A DNA stretch of 26,431 bases from an uncultured Bacillota bacterium (GTDB taxonomy: Bacteria > Bacillota_I > Bacilli_A > RFN20 > CAG-631): NCBI GenBank assembly GCA_902491575.1, contig CABUID010000021.1, positions 1 to 26,431 on the forward strand, in the 5' to 3' direction. Positions 13,692-20,944 of the stretch are shown here, one piece after another. A program made the translations under genes and the position numbers. The first letter of the stretch is position 1, and each line of letters starts with the position of its first letter. A model generated the notes under the pieces. That model searched no databases, had not been told where the DNA came from, and saw only the letters and a program-made list of their open reading frames with translations.

Positions 13692-14798
13692 ATGCCGTTA
13701 ACAGCTGGAATTGTTGGAATGCCAAATGTTGGCAAATCCACTTTATTTAATGCCATTACTCATTCACAAGTTGAAGCTGCAAACTATCCCTTTGCTACTA
13801 TTCAACCCAATACAGGAGTCGTGGAGGTACCCGATGAACGTTTAGATTATTTATGCAAAATTTGGTCACCTTTAAAAAGAATAGCTGCAACATTTGAATT
13901 TACAGATATCGCCGGGCTTGTTAGAGGTGCTTCTAAAGGAGAAGGACTTGGAAATCAATTTTTAGCCAACATCCGTGAAACAGATGCCATCTGCCATGTA
14001 GTACGCTGTTTTAAAAAGAATGACATCTTACACGTGGATGGATCGGTCAACGCTTTAAGAGATGCAGAAACGATTAACTTAGAATTAATCTTTGCAGATT
14101 TAGATACCATTGATAATCGTTTAGCAAAAATAGAAAAAAAAGCGAAAACGACAAAAGAAGCTGATTTACTTGCAGAAGTAGAATTATTAACCTATTTAAA
14201 AACAAATTTATTAGAAAATAAGCCTATTCGAAGTTTAAATCTAACGGACGAACAAATAAAGCAAGTTAGAAATTTTCATTTACTTACTGCTAAACCAATG
14301 ATTTATGTAGCGAATATGGGTGAAGAAGATATTCTCAATTTTGAAAATAATGAAGAATATTGTGCATTGAAAAAACAAGTAGAAATAGAAAAGGCTTGCA
14401 TTGTTCCTATATGTGCAAAAGTAGAAGCTGACTTATTAGAGATTGAGGATGAAGATGAAAAGAAATTATTTATGGAAGAACTTGGCATTCAAGAATCAGG
14501 TCTACATCGTTTGATTAAAACAGCCTATCAAATTTTAGGATTACAAACTTTTTTAACCTGTGGACATGATGAATGTCGTGCTTGGACCTTTAAAAAGGGA
14601 ATGAAAGCTCCTCAATGCGCTGGAATCATCCATACGGATTTTGAAAAAGGTTTTATTAAAGCAGAAGTTTATTCTTATCAAGATTTACTTCAATATGGCA
14701 GTGAACAAGCTGTAAAAGATAATGGAAGATATCGCATTGAAGGAAAAGAGTATTGTATGCAAGATGGAGATATCGTATTTTATAAATTTAATCGTTAA
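13692..14798 (+). CDS. ychF: Redox-responsive P-loop ATPase YchF (OLA1 family)
   Basis: A 368-residue member of the universally conserved Obg-like ATPase family that binds ribosomes and dampens oxidative-stress responses. Visible features: the opening MPLTAGIVGMPNVGKSTLFN (G1 loop), NYPFATIQPNTGVV, the G3 region DIAGLVRGASKGEGLGNQFL, a coiled-coil insertion (145-200), the NMGE motif replacing NKxD, and the C-terminal TGS part (TFLTCGHDECRAWTF to DGDIVFYKFNR). Full length and intact. AGGAGG overlaps the preceding stop. It sits within the glycosidase operon and is probably co-transcribed with it, though it is a housekeeping gene; an internal promoter was not found. Confidence 0.97.
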   Translation: MPLTAGIVGMPNVGKSTLFNAITHSQVEAANYPFATIQPNTGVVEVPDERLDYLCKIWSPLKRIAATFEFTDIAGLVRGASKGEGLGNQFLANIRETDAICHVVRCFKKNDILHVDGSVNALRDAETINLELIFADLDTIDNRLAKIEKKAKTTKEADLLAEVELLTYLKTNLLENKPIRSLNLTDEQIKQVRNFHLLTAKPMIYVANMGEEDILNFENNEEYCALKKQVEIEKACIVPICAKVEADLLEIEDEDEKKLFMEELGIQESGLHRLIKTAYQILGLQTFLTCGHDECRAWTFKKGMKAPQCAGIIHTDFEKGFIKAEVYSYQDLLQYGSEQAVKDNGRYRIEGKEYCMQDGDIVFYKFNR

Positions 14799-14814
14799 TA
14801 GGGAGAAGTAGTCT

Positions 14815-16143
14815 ATGGCTAAAAAAAAGAAAATAAATAAAAAAAGAAAACGTTTTCAGTTTATTATTTGGATATTCCTTTTATTACTGGTTGCCTTTTT
14901 TACGTATTATTTCAAAGATGAAATTTTCAAGCCAAATCCAAATCAAGGAAATAGTACAAGTGTTAGTGTAAATCATCCAAATGATCATAGTGAAAATATA
15001 ATTGCCTACGATGATTTTCAAATTCATTTTATGGAATTAGGTGTTTATAATACGGGTGATGCTACCTATATTAAAGCTGGAAATACCGATGTTTTAATTG
15101 ATGCTGGAGCTACTGCTGAATCAGCCAATTATTTAATCGAATATATAAATCAATATTGTTTAGATGGGAAAATCGAATATGTCATCACTACACATGCACA
15201 TGATGACCATTATACTGGAATGTTTGGAAATCAAAAAGCATCTGTCAATTTTAAAAATGAACCTATTGAAAGAACTGGAATACTTTATTATTACGATATT
15301 GGAACGATTATTGATTTTTCACAAACTGCAAAAACAGCAGGAAATTATTTAAAATATATGGATGCAGTTAATTATGCTGTTTCAAAAGGCTCTAAGCATT
15401 ATAATGCTTTGGAATGTTTTACAGAACAAAATGGTGCAAAAAGTCAATATATTTTAGATGATGAAAAAATGATTACAATGGATATTTTATATAATAAATA
15501 TTATTTTGAATTATCGAGTGATGAAAATAATCATTCTGTTTGTACAATGTTTCACTATAATGACCATCACTTCATGTTTACAGGTGATTTAGAAAAGGAT
15601 GGCGAAGAAGCTTTAGCACAATATTATGATCAATCTTCTAAAGAAAAAACATTACCTCATGTAGATTTATTTAAAGCAGGACATCATGGCTCAAAAACTT
15701 CTTCTAATGATTGTTTACTACAATTAATTACTCCAGATATTTGTTGTGTTTGTTGTTGTGCTGGCTCATCTGAATACACCACTGATAATAATAATGTTTT
15801 CCCTACTCAAGATTTTATCGATAGAATTGCTAAATATACAGATCGTGTCTATGTTACTAGCGCTATTAATATGGAAGAATCAAGAAAGCAAGGAAAACAA
15901 ATCTTCCAATCCCTGAATGGTACAATTTGTGTTAGTTGTAATGGACAAGATGTTGGAGTTGATGCGACAAATAACGTTTTAAAATTAAAAAATAGCGAGT
16001 GGTTTAATGAAAAAATTTATGTTGTCACTAATGAAAAAGGAACGAATACAATTTGTCAAAATAAAAATAGTTCAAATTACTATAATGAAACAGATGAAAA
16101 TGTTCAACTCATTCCAAGAAGAACTTGGCCAAGTTATTCTTAA
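14815..16143 (+). CDS. Membrane-anchored ComEC-like MBL-fold metallo-hydrolase
   Basis: A 442-residue protein with a basic N-terminus and one membrane helix (about 15-32), a low-complexity linker (35-60), then a metallo-beta-lactamase domain outside the membrane. Metal ligands are clear: HAHDDH at 127-132, Asp258 in FTGDLE and His290/His291 in KAGHHGSKTS. The domain resembles the C-terminal hydrolase of ComEC/Rec2, but the channel part is absent. Relatives are secreted or surface hydrolases of unsure substrate, possibly nucleic acid. There is no lipobox and no competence gene nearby. The Cys-rich stretch CCVCCCAG (306-313) is unusual for a surface protein. GGGAGAAG precedes the ATG, 16 bases after ychF. 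Confidence 0.85.
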   Translation: MAKKKKINKKRKRFQFIIWIFLLLLVAFFTYYFKDEIFKPNPNQGNSTSVSVNHPNDHSENIIAYDDFQIHFMELGVYNTGDATYIKAGNTDVLIDAGATAESANYLIEYINQYCLDGKIEYVITTHAHDDHYTGMFGNQKASVNFKNEPIERTGILYYYDIGTIIDFSQTAKTAGNYLKYMDAVNYAVSKGSKHYNALECFTEQNGAKSQYILDDEKMITMDILYNKYYFELSSDENNHSVCTMFHYNDHHFMFTGDLEKDGEEALAQYYDQSSKEKTLPHVDLFKAGHHGSKTSSNDCLLQLITPDICCVCCCAGSSEYTTDNNNVFPTQDFIDRIAKYTDRVYVTSAINMEESRKQGKQIFQSLNGTICVSCNGQDVGVDATNNVLKLKNSEWFNEKIYVVTNEKGTNTICQNKNSSNYYNETDENVQLIPRRTWPSYS

Positions 16144-16169
16144 TATCTCCAAGAAAGGATATTAAAAAA

Positions 16170-16883
16170 ATGGAAAAATTTAAAATTGCAAATTTAAGAG
16201 TAGATATGAATATTCTTTACCCTCGTTTAAAACAACAAGCTTTGAAATATAAAACAAAGGAATCAACTCCTGCGGATATCACCATCCAACTCAGCAAAAC
16301 ATTTTATGAAAAAAGACAAAAAGAAAACATTCATTTAAGCATTTCGGATATTGAATATCTCTATGCTGGTTTTTATTTTTATAATAAACTTTTAGAATTT
16401 AATGGTTTTATGTTGCATTCATCCGCTATTTGTAAAGATAATTTCGCGTATTTATTTTCTGCAGATTCAGGTGTAGGAAAGTCTACTCAAGCCTCTAACT
16501 GGATGAAATACTTTAAAAATGAAACTATTTTCTATATAAACGATGATAAACCTGCTATAAGGAAAATGGAGGATACTTTTTATTGTTGCGGAACACCTTT
16601 TAGCGGAAAAATGGATTTAAGTAGTAATTGTATTGTGCCGGTAAAAGCGATTATTTTTATAAAGCGCGGTCAGGTCAATAAAATTAAAAAAATGCCATCA
16701 AAAGAGGCTATTCATAAGATTTTTAAGCAAACAATTCATAGTCTACCTGAAGATAAGATGGATAAGCTTTTAAACCTTCTTAATGATTTATTAAATTTAA
16801 TTCCTATTTATGAATTGGAATGTAATATGGACATTGAATCTGCTAAAGTTGCTTATGAATATATACAAAATGATACAAAATAA
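16170..16883 (+). CDS. HprK-like P-loop kinase
   Basis: With the start at 16170 the protein has 237 residues. It resembles the kinase core of HPr kinase/phosphorylase and its relatives. Features are His83 in LHSSAI, a Walker A loop SADSGVGKST (97-106), an acidic pair NDD (124-126) and GTPFSGK (141-147). The N-terminal domain of true HprK and its C-terminal K3-type signature are not seen, so it is not the HPr regulator. Relatives sit in RiPP gene clusters as precursor-peptide kinases, or stand alone. No PqqD or precursor peptide is visible here. An in-frame ATG at 16125 lies inside the previous gene; AAAGGA at 16154 favours 16170. It is the last gene of the operon. Function unassigned; an intracellular ATP-dependent kinase is likely. 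Confidence 0.75.
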   Translation: MEKFKIANLRVDMNILYPRLKQQALKYKTKESTPADITIQLSKTFYEKRQKENIHLSISDIEYLYAGFYFYNKLLEFNGFMLHSSAICKDNFAYLFSADSGVGKSTQASNWMKYFKNETIFYINDDKPAIRKMEDTFYCCGTPFSGKMDLSSNCIVPVKAIIFIKRGQVNKIKKMPSKEAIHKIFKQTIHSLPEDKMDKLLNLLNDLLNLIPIYELECNMDIESAKVAYEYIQNDTK

Positions 16884-16893
16884 TAATTTAAAT

Positions 16894-16925
16894 AAAATAT
16901 CAAAAATTACTTTTTTTGATATTTT
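16894..16925 (+). terminator. Terminator of the GH2-HprK-like operon
   Basis: AAAATATCAAAAA (16894-16906) and TTTTTGATATTTT (16913-16925) pair over 13 bases with a loop of about six, 10 bases after the last stop codon. It is AT-rich, with the T-run forming part of the stem. It could act in both directions. Confidence 0.65.
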
Positions 16926-17295
16926 AAATTACTAAAAAATAGAAATAAAGAAAATACACATCGACTGAGTTTTCTACTGCAATTTCAACCAATATTTTTA
17001 ATTATTTCATCATAGATTCAAATTTTTTTAATTCAGTTCAGTCCCTAGTTTATCAAGCATTAATATTCTAATTTCCTTATTCATTGATTTTTATCTCCTA
17101 CTAAATAAAAATCAATCTTACTTTTTCTTTTGATATAAAACTAGCTATATTATTAAACTACACATGCTGTAAAATATATTTTTTTTGACTATTGTATTAA
17201 TTAATCCAAATTCACTCGCTAATGCAAGGCAAATAGACTCAAATATTTTATCATATAATTATCTCTTTTTACTTCATAACCTCTAATTTAAATGT
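16926..17295. other. Gene-less stretch with one frameshifted mini-ORF
   Basis: Nothing intact on the plus strand. On the minus strand AGGAG precedes ATG 17084, which reads MNKEIRILMLDKLGTELN and stops at 17028. A tandem TTCAGTTCAG (17032-17041, plus strand) lies at the break; removing one copy joins the frame to KKFESMMK. This looks like the start of a gene broken by a 5-bp duplication. No other motif was found. Confidence 0.4.
17028..17084 (-). pseudogene. Start of a frameshifted small gene
   Basis: Eighteen codons with a good ribosome binding site (AGGAG, ten bases before the ATG). The frame is cut by a 5-bp tandem duplication, after which another frame continues ELKKFESMMK. I do not recognise the protein. 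It may instead be a genuine short peptide. Confidence 0.25.
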
Positions 17296-18000
17296 TTAAC
17301 TCTTTTCTTTCCATATATTTGAAAGAGAAAGATTCATTGATTTTAAATCACTCAAAGGAATAGTTTTAAAAACAAATAACCAATTATATGATTCTTCAGT
17401 AAAACCTGCAAATTCTACAGTTTTGGCAAAATATAAAAAATCATATTCTGTACTTTCTATAAATTTCATACTTTGTAACTCATCATTTATGAATTTAGAG
17501 ATAAAGAATCTTTTAGCAACTCTAGTTTGCAAATCACGTAAAAATCCCATAACGAAATAATCATTCGATTCTTTATCGCACTCTATTATAGATAAGACTA
17601 AATCATCATTTTCATCAAACAAATATTTTTCTAATGAAAAATCATTTGTATTATATATTGCTAACCTTGTTTTAGTGGATGATATGTGTCTTTCAATATT
17701 AAATAAATATTTATCATCTTTAGTGAAAATAAGGTTATCATCTTGTGCTCCGTCTACTTTTGAAAAACGGAATTTCGTAATCAATTCTAATTTTTCAAGA
17801 GAATATACTGCTATTCTTCCTTCAATACTTTTAACCACTAATAAATCCTGATTATTTGAAACGCATCCCTTATATGCATAATTTAAATCTTTAAATTTTA
17901 TGATTTCATTTCCTTGTTTATCATAAATGTAGATTGTCCTACTAGTTAAACCAATGTTATATTTATCAGTTTCTAAACAAGTCCAAAATTTCAATGCCAT
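17296..18000 (-). CDS. Predicted beta-propeller-like protein, unknown function
   Basis: A 234-residue soluble protein with repeated beta-strand blocks like those of WD40/YVTN propellers. Examples are TIYIYDKQGNEIIKF (23-37), RIAVYSLEKLELITKF (62-77) and RLAIYNTNDFSLEKYLFDE (112-130), each a value-name pair followed by a turn. Only three or four blades are evident, too few for a closed propeller, so it may dimerise or be a shortened member. There is no signal peptide. Start ATG has AAGGAG nine bases upstream, and the ATG overlaps the preceding stop in TAATG, so translation should be coupled to the small lipoprotein gene. I cannot name a family. The cassette context suggests a cytosolic partner of a membrane or lipoprotein pair. 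Confidence 0.7.
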   Translation of the reverse strand: MALKFWTCLETDKYNIGLTSRTIYIYDKQGNEIIKFKDLNYAYKGCVSNNQDLLVVKSIEGRIAVYSLEKLELITKFRFSKVDGAQDDNLIFTKDDKYLFNIERHISSTKTRLAIYNTNDFSLEKYLFDENDDLVLSIIECDKESNDYFVMGFLRDLQTRVAKRFFISKFINDELQSMKFIESTEYDFLYFAKTVEFAGFTEESYNWLFVFKTIPLSDLKSMNLSLSNIWKEKS

Positions 18001-18086
18001 TATATGTGCTCCTTGACTCTACAAATACAAGATGTTAATGTGATTAAGAATAACACAGTAAAAATTAATAATAAATACTTCTTCAT
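18000..18086 (-). CDS. 28-residue lipoprotein-like peptide
   Basis: Too short for routine gene calling. It starts MKKYLLLIFTVLFLITLTSC: two Lys, a hydrophobic core and a lipobox (LTSC) with Cys at residue 20. Only CICRVKEHI would remain after cleavage by lipoprotein signal peptidase. GGAAGG lies nine bases before the ATG, and the stop overlaps the next start as TAATG. This is good evidence that it is translated, if only to couple expression. The eight residues before the Cys (LFLITLTS) resemble the hydrophobic octapeptide pheromones cut from enterococcal lipoprotein signals. Alternatives: a truncated lipoprotein or a translational leader. It lies 35 bases after the 276-residue membrane-protein gene. 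Confidence 0.6.
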   Translation of the reverse strand: MKKYLLLIFTVLFLITLTSCICRVKEHI

Positions 18087-18121
18087 AAATTTTACCTTCC
18101 TCGTGAACAAATAATAAAAAT

Positions 18122-18952
18122 TTATATGAATCTAAATATAAATAATCCTATCCCAAATGATAAAGCATTTGCAATTATTGGATATAAAATAATAAGCCAA
18201 CGCTTCTTTTCTTTTAGTAATATTTGATAAGCTATGAATTCAATTATTAATATTGCAAATTCTAAAGCAAATAGTAATAAAATCGCACTGATTAAATTTG
18301 AGTTATATAATGATATGTTAATTACGACATTTAAGAATATTTGAGTTATTAAATTTGTAATTAGCACTACAATAAAATTACGTTTAGTGTAAAGTCTAAA
18401 TAGGAAGAATAATCCTAATTCTATTGCTAGTGTAAGTACTATTCTTACAATCAAATTAAATATTTCACTAAAATAATCATACGTTTTAGTTACTTTAATA
18501 TCTTCAGGTGATGTAACTGAACCTGTAGAAAAATCTATTTCATAATATGTTGCATATGCAAACATTTCTAAAGATTCAGTTGCAATTAAGAATTGATCAT
18601 TTTGATATATTACTATTTTATATACTTCTGGACAATAGTAAGTGAAGCTTATTTTTGATTCACCACTACATTTATAATAAACAGTAATCCACTTGAATCC
18701 TTCATCATCTTTATATTCCATGATTGGATTATATTTCACATAATCTATTTCATATTCTATCCATTGTTCATAATCAAAGTTAGGTCCAGAAGCTTTTGTA
18801 GCTGCAAAACATGCTATATAATCTCCTTCAATTCCTTTGATGGTAATATATGAAGCAGGTTTTGGTCCCATGTCAGCTGAAACTCTAGTAGTTCCTATTG
18901 AAAAGATTAATAGAAAGATCAATACGCTTAAAACTATTTTTAATTTCTTCAT
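18122..18952 (-). CDS. Signal-peptide membrane protein with 'DMGPKP' start, unknown
   Basis: A 276-residue protein. A Sec signal peptide (1-26, cleaved near VSA) is followed by DMGPKPASYITIKGIEGDYI. This opening is one I have seen in uncharacterised Bacillota membrane proteins, usually as MGPKPS. Residues 28-155 form an extracellular beta-rich domain with four Cys. Four membrane helices fill 163-276, and the last ends at the C-terminus. No enzyme motif is seen. Start: a GGTGA lies five bases upstream, within a longer purine-rich stretch (GAGGATGGTGA). It is probably the first gene of a three-gene minus-strand unit with the small lipoprotein and the propeller-like protein. Function unknown; sensing at the cell surface or a bacteriocin-like or immunity role would be guesses. 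Confidence 0.75.
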   Translation of the reverse strand: MKKLKIVLSVLIFLLIFSIGTTRVSADMGPKPASYITIKGIEGDYIACFAATKASGPNFDYEQWIEYEIDYVKYNPIMEYKDDEGFKWITVYYKCSGESKISFTYYCPEVYKIVIYQNDQFLIATESLEMFAYATYYEIDFSTGSVTSPEDIKVTKTYDYFSEIFNLIVRIVLTLAIELGLFFLFRLYTKRNFIVVLITNLITQIFLNVVINISLYNSNLISAILLLFALEFAILIIEFIAYQILLKEKKRWLIILYPIIANALSFGIGLFIFRFI

Positions 18953-19027
18953 TTTTCACCATCCTCATATAATAAGAAGATTTAATCATCTTAAAAGTTT
19001 AAATTAATAGAATTCTTTTACACTATA

Positions 19028-19045
19028 ATTATACAATATATATTG
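19028..19045 (-). promoter_or_regulatory. Candidate promoter with a 12-bp palindrome
   Basis: On the minus strand TATAAT (19033-19028) lies about 75 bases before the 276-residue gene. The palindrome CAATATATATTG (19034-19045) abuts it in the spacer. No good -35 was found, which would suit a promoter needing an activator, but AT-rich palindromes are easily fortuitous. Confidence 0.35.
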
Positions 19046-19084
19046 CATAATTAACACTAGAACATCATCTCTTGTCAAGAGAAC

Positions 19085-19113
19085 ATAAAAGCCTCTAGTT
19101 ATAATACCAGAGG
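19085..19113 (-). terminator. Terminator-like hairpin downstream of the decayed gene
   Basis: On the minus strand CCTCTGGT (19113-19106) and ACTAGAGG (19099-19092) form eight pairs (one G-U), with a six-base loop and CTTTTATG after. It lies just after the decayed reading frame ending near 19143 and is probably its original terminator. Confidence 0.6.
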
Positions 19114-19142
19114 TTAAATGTATGAATATTGATTTAATTCGT

Positions 19143-19684
19143 TTACTTTTTTGATAATATAAAATTTTTTATATTATCGTCGTATCAACCAATAACTTTT
19201 TTATTATTATATTCCTCTGGAAAAAATTTAGAGAATATAGAACTTGAAAAATAAGGATTCGTATCTACTTTTATAGTTTTATCATTATGAGTAAATGTAA
19301 CTTTATAGTAAATGAAAGTATGATATGCATATGATGTCGATACTTTATCGAACACAACTTCATAGCATTTCAAGTGATTATAGTTCTTTAATAAATATTT
19401 TATTTACTGTAATATAATGCAAAACTTCCAAAGAATAATCCAAGGACTAAGATACATATTAACCATGTAATTATACCATGTCTTAAATATTCAATGCCGT
19501 ATTTCATTAATAAAGTTAATGGGACAAATAAAGTAGCAACTGTAATGACTAAATATATTATTAGTAATTGCTTAGCGTGAAATTTTCTCTACTGACATAC
19601 AACACTATTTTTTATTTCTTCTTTAGAAAAATTATCGTACATCTTTCTCGATTCTTTCAACTGATTCTTTATAAATTCATTAAT
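19143..19684 (-). pseudogene. Decayed membrane protein gene (DUF3592-like)
   Basis: Three open pieces follow one another on the minus strand. The first (19684-19592) reads INEFIKNQLKESRKMYDNFS and ends in TAG at 19589-19591. The same frame goes on to 19400 with two membrane helices (LLIIYLVITVATLFVPLTLL and WLICILVLGLFFGSF). A frameshift then leads to a segment starting KYLLKNYNHLKCYEVVFDKV and ending YNNKKVIG at TGA (19185-19187). That frame still continues YDDNIKNFILSKK to 19143, matching a usual 'NKKV-x-x-YD' tail. Two stops, one frameshift and no valid start indicate a dead gene. The family likeness to DUF3592-type proteins is by pattern only. The C-terminal piece (from TTG 19373) might be expressed, but I doubt it. 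Confidence 0.6.
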
Positions 19685-19752
19685 TTATTTCACAGATAGA
19701 AATTTTGAAGTTTAATATTCAAAAACAGTATTAATAATGGTTTTTATTTGCT

Positions 19753-20937
19753 TTAATCCACTCTTACTACTTCAATGACAGCATTTTTAATTGCTTCATC
19801 CATCATGAATTCAAAATCAAATTTTTCTTCATAATGAATACATTCATAAGATTTTGGTTTAGTCGTAGGACGTTTAGGATCAAAGATTGTACAACAATCT
19901 TCAAAAGGAAGAATAGAAGTATCATAAGTGTGAATATTTTTTGCAATACGAATAATATCTAACTTATCAAATACAGCTAAAGGTCGAATGATGACATTAT
20001 TCGTCACTTCATTGATGACTCCCATACTCTCTAATGTTTGAGAAGCCACCTGACCAATCGATTCGCCATTAATAATGCATTGACAATGATTCATTTTGGC
20101 TACTTTATCCGCAATACGGTACATCATTCTACGCATTAAAGTAATGGCGTATTTATCTCCAGCCACTTCATAAATCTTTTCTTGCAAAGCAGTAAAAGGA
20201 ATATTGATTAATTTAATTTGTCCTTGAACTTTCGCTAATGTTTTTAATAACATTTTTACTTTATTGACAGCCATTTCAGAAGTATAAGGAGGACTTGAAA
20301 AATGAATTGCTTCAATTTTCACCCCTCGTTTCATCATCATATAACCAGCAACTGGTGAATCAATTCCCCCTGAAATCATTAACAACCCTTTTCCTGAACT
20401 TCCAAGCGGTAACCCCCCTAATCCATCATAAGTTTTCATCATAATATAACATGCATCTAAACGGACTTCTATTTTAATGGTTAAATCAGGCTGATGAACA
20501 TCTACTTTACAGGAATTATTCTTTAAAATAATCGCAGCAACTTTTCGGTTGATATCATCACTAACATAGGAGAATGTTTTATCACTTCTGGATGCTTTCA
20601 CTTTAAACGTTAAACATGGATTATCCAATTCTTTTAAAGTCTCTTGAAAGATTTCTAAGGATGTTTGACAAATTTCTTCGATATCTTTATTTACTTTTTT
20701 AACGAATGAAAAATTATGAATTCCTGGAATACTTTTTAAACGAAGAATAATTTCTTCTAGGTTACTATTTTCTTGAATATGAACATAAAAACGGTCATAT
20801 TGTTTTTCAAATTTTAATTCTTTCATATCCGCTAAAGACTGACGGATATTGTTAGACAATGTATCGATAAAAGTTTTTTTATTTTTTCCTTTTAGTGTCA
20901 ATTCGCCATAACGAATCATAATAGAATCATATTGCAT
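19753..20937 (-). CDS. thiI: tRNA 4-thiouridine synthase ThiI
   Basis: A 394-residue enzyme that adenylates U8 of tRNA and inserts sulfur supplied by a cysteine desulfurase; in some bacteria it also feeds thiamine thiazole. Order: ferredoxin-like and THUMP domains (1-165; RYGELTLKGKN near the start), then a PP-loop pyrophosphatase fold with SGGIDSP (189-195), DK-x-Y-A-x-T (261-266), GESIGQVASQTLE, and the catalytic-type Cys pair DCCTIF (348-349). The C-terminal rhodanese domain of enterobacterial ThiI is absent, as in most Bacillota. AGGGA precedes the ATG, only seven bases after the desulfurase gene, so they form an operon with ezrA. This is the conserved partner pair described in Bacillus for s4U synthesis. 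Confidence 0.97.
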   Translation of the reverse strand: MQYDSIMIRYGELTLKGKNKKTFIDTLSNNIRQSLADMKELKFEKQYDRFYVHIQENSNLEEIILRLKSIPGIHNFSFVKKVNKDIEEICQTSLEIFQETLKELDNPCLTFKVKASRSDKTFSYVSDDINRKVAAIILKNNSCKVDVHQPDLTIKIEVRLDACYIMMKTYDGLGGLPLGSSGKGLLMISGGIDSPVAGYMMMKRGVKIEAIHFSSPPYTSEMAVNKVKMLLKTLAKVQGQIKLINIPFTALQEKIYEVAGDKYAITLMRRMMYRIADKVAKMNHCQCIINGESIGQVASQTLESMGVINEVTNNVIIRPLAVFDKLDIIRIAKNIHTYDTSILPFEDCCTIFDPKRPTTKPKSYECIHYEEKFDFEFMMDEAIKNAVIEVVRVD

Positions 20938-20944
20938 AAAATCC

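Noticed and set aside
14303..14488. 61-residue minus-strand Ser-rich frame in ychF
   Set aside because: Serine runs mirror Glu/Asp codons of the real gene.
15164..15352. 62-residue plus-strand frame within the metallo-hydrolase gene
   Set aside because: Out of frame with the clear HxHxDH domain and lacking its own start signal.
19143..19684. UGA read as tryptophan (Mollicutes-type code)
   Set aside because: Conserved Trp positions in other genes are all TGG, and the histidine kinase ends at tandem TGA codons; gene decay explains the single case better.
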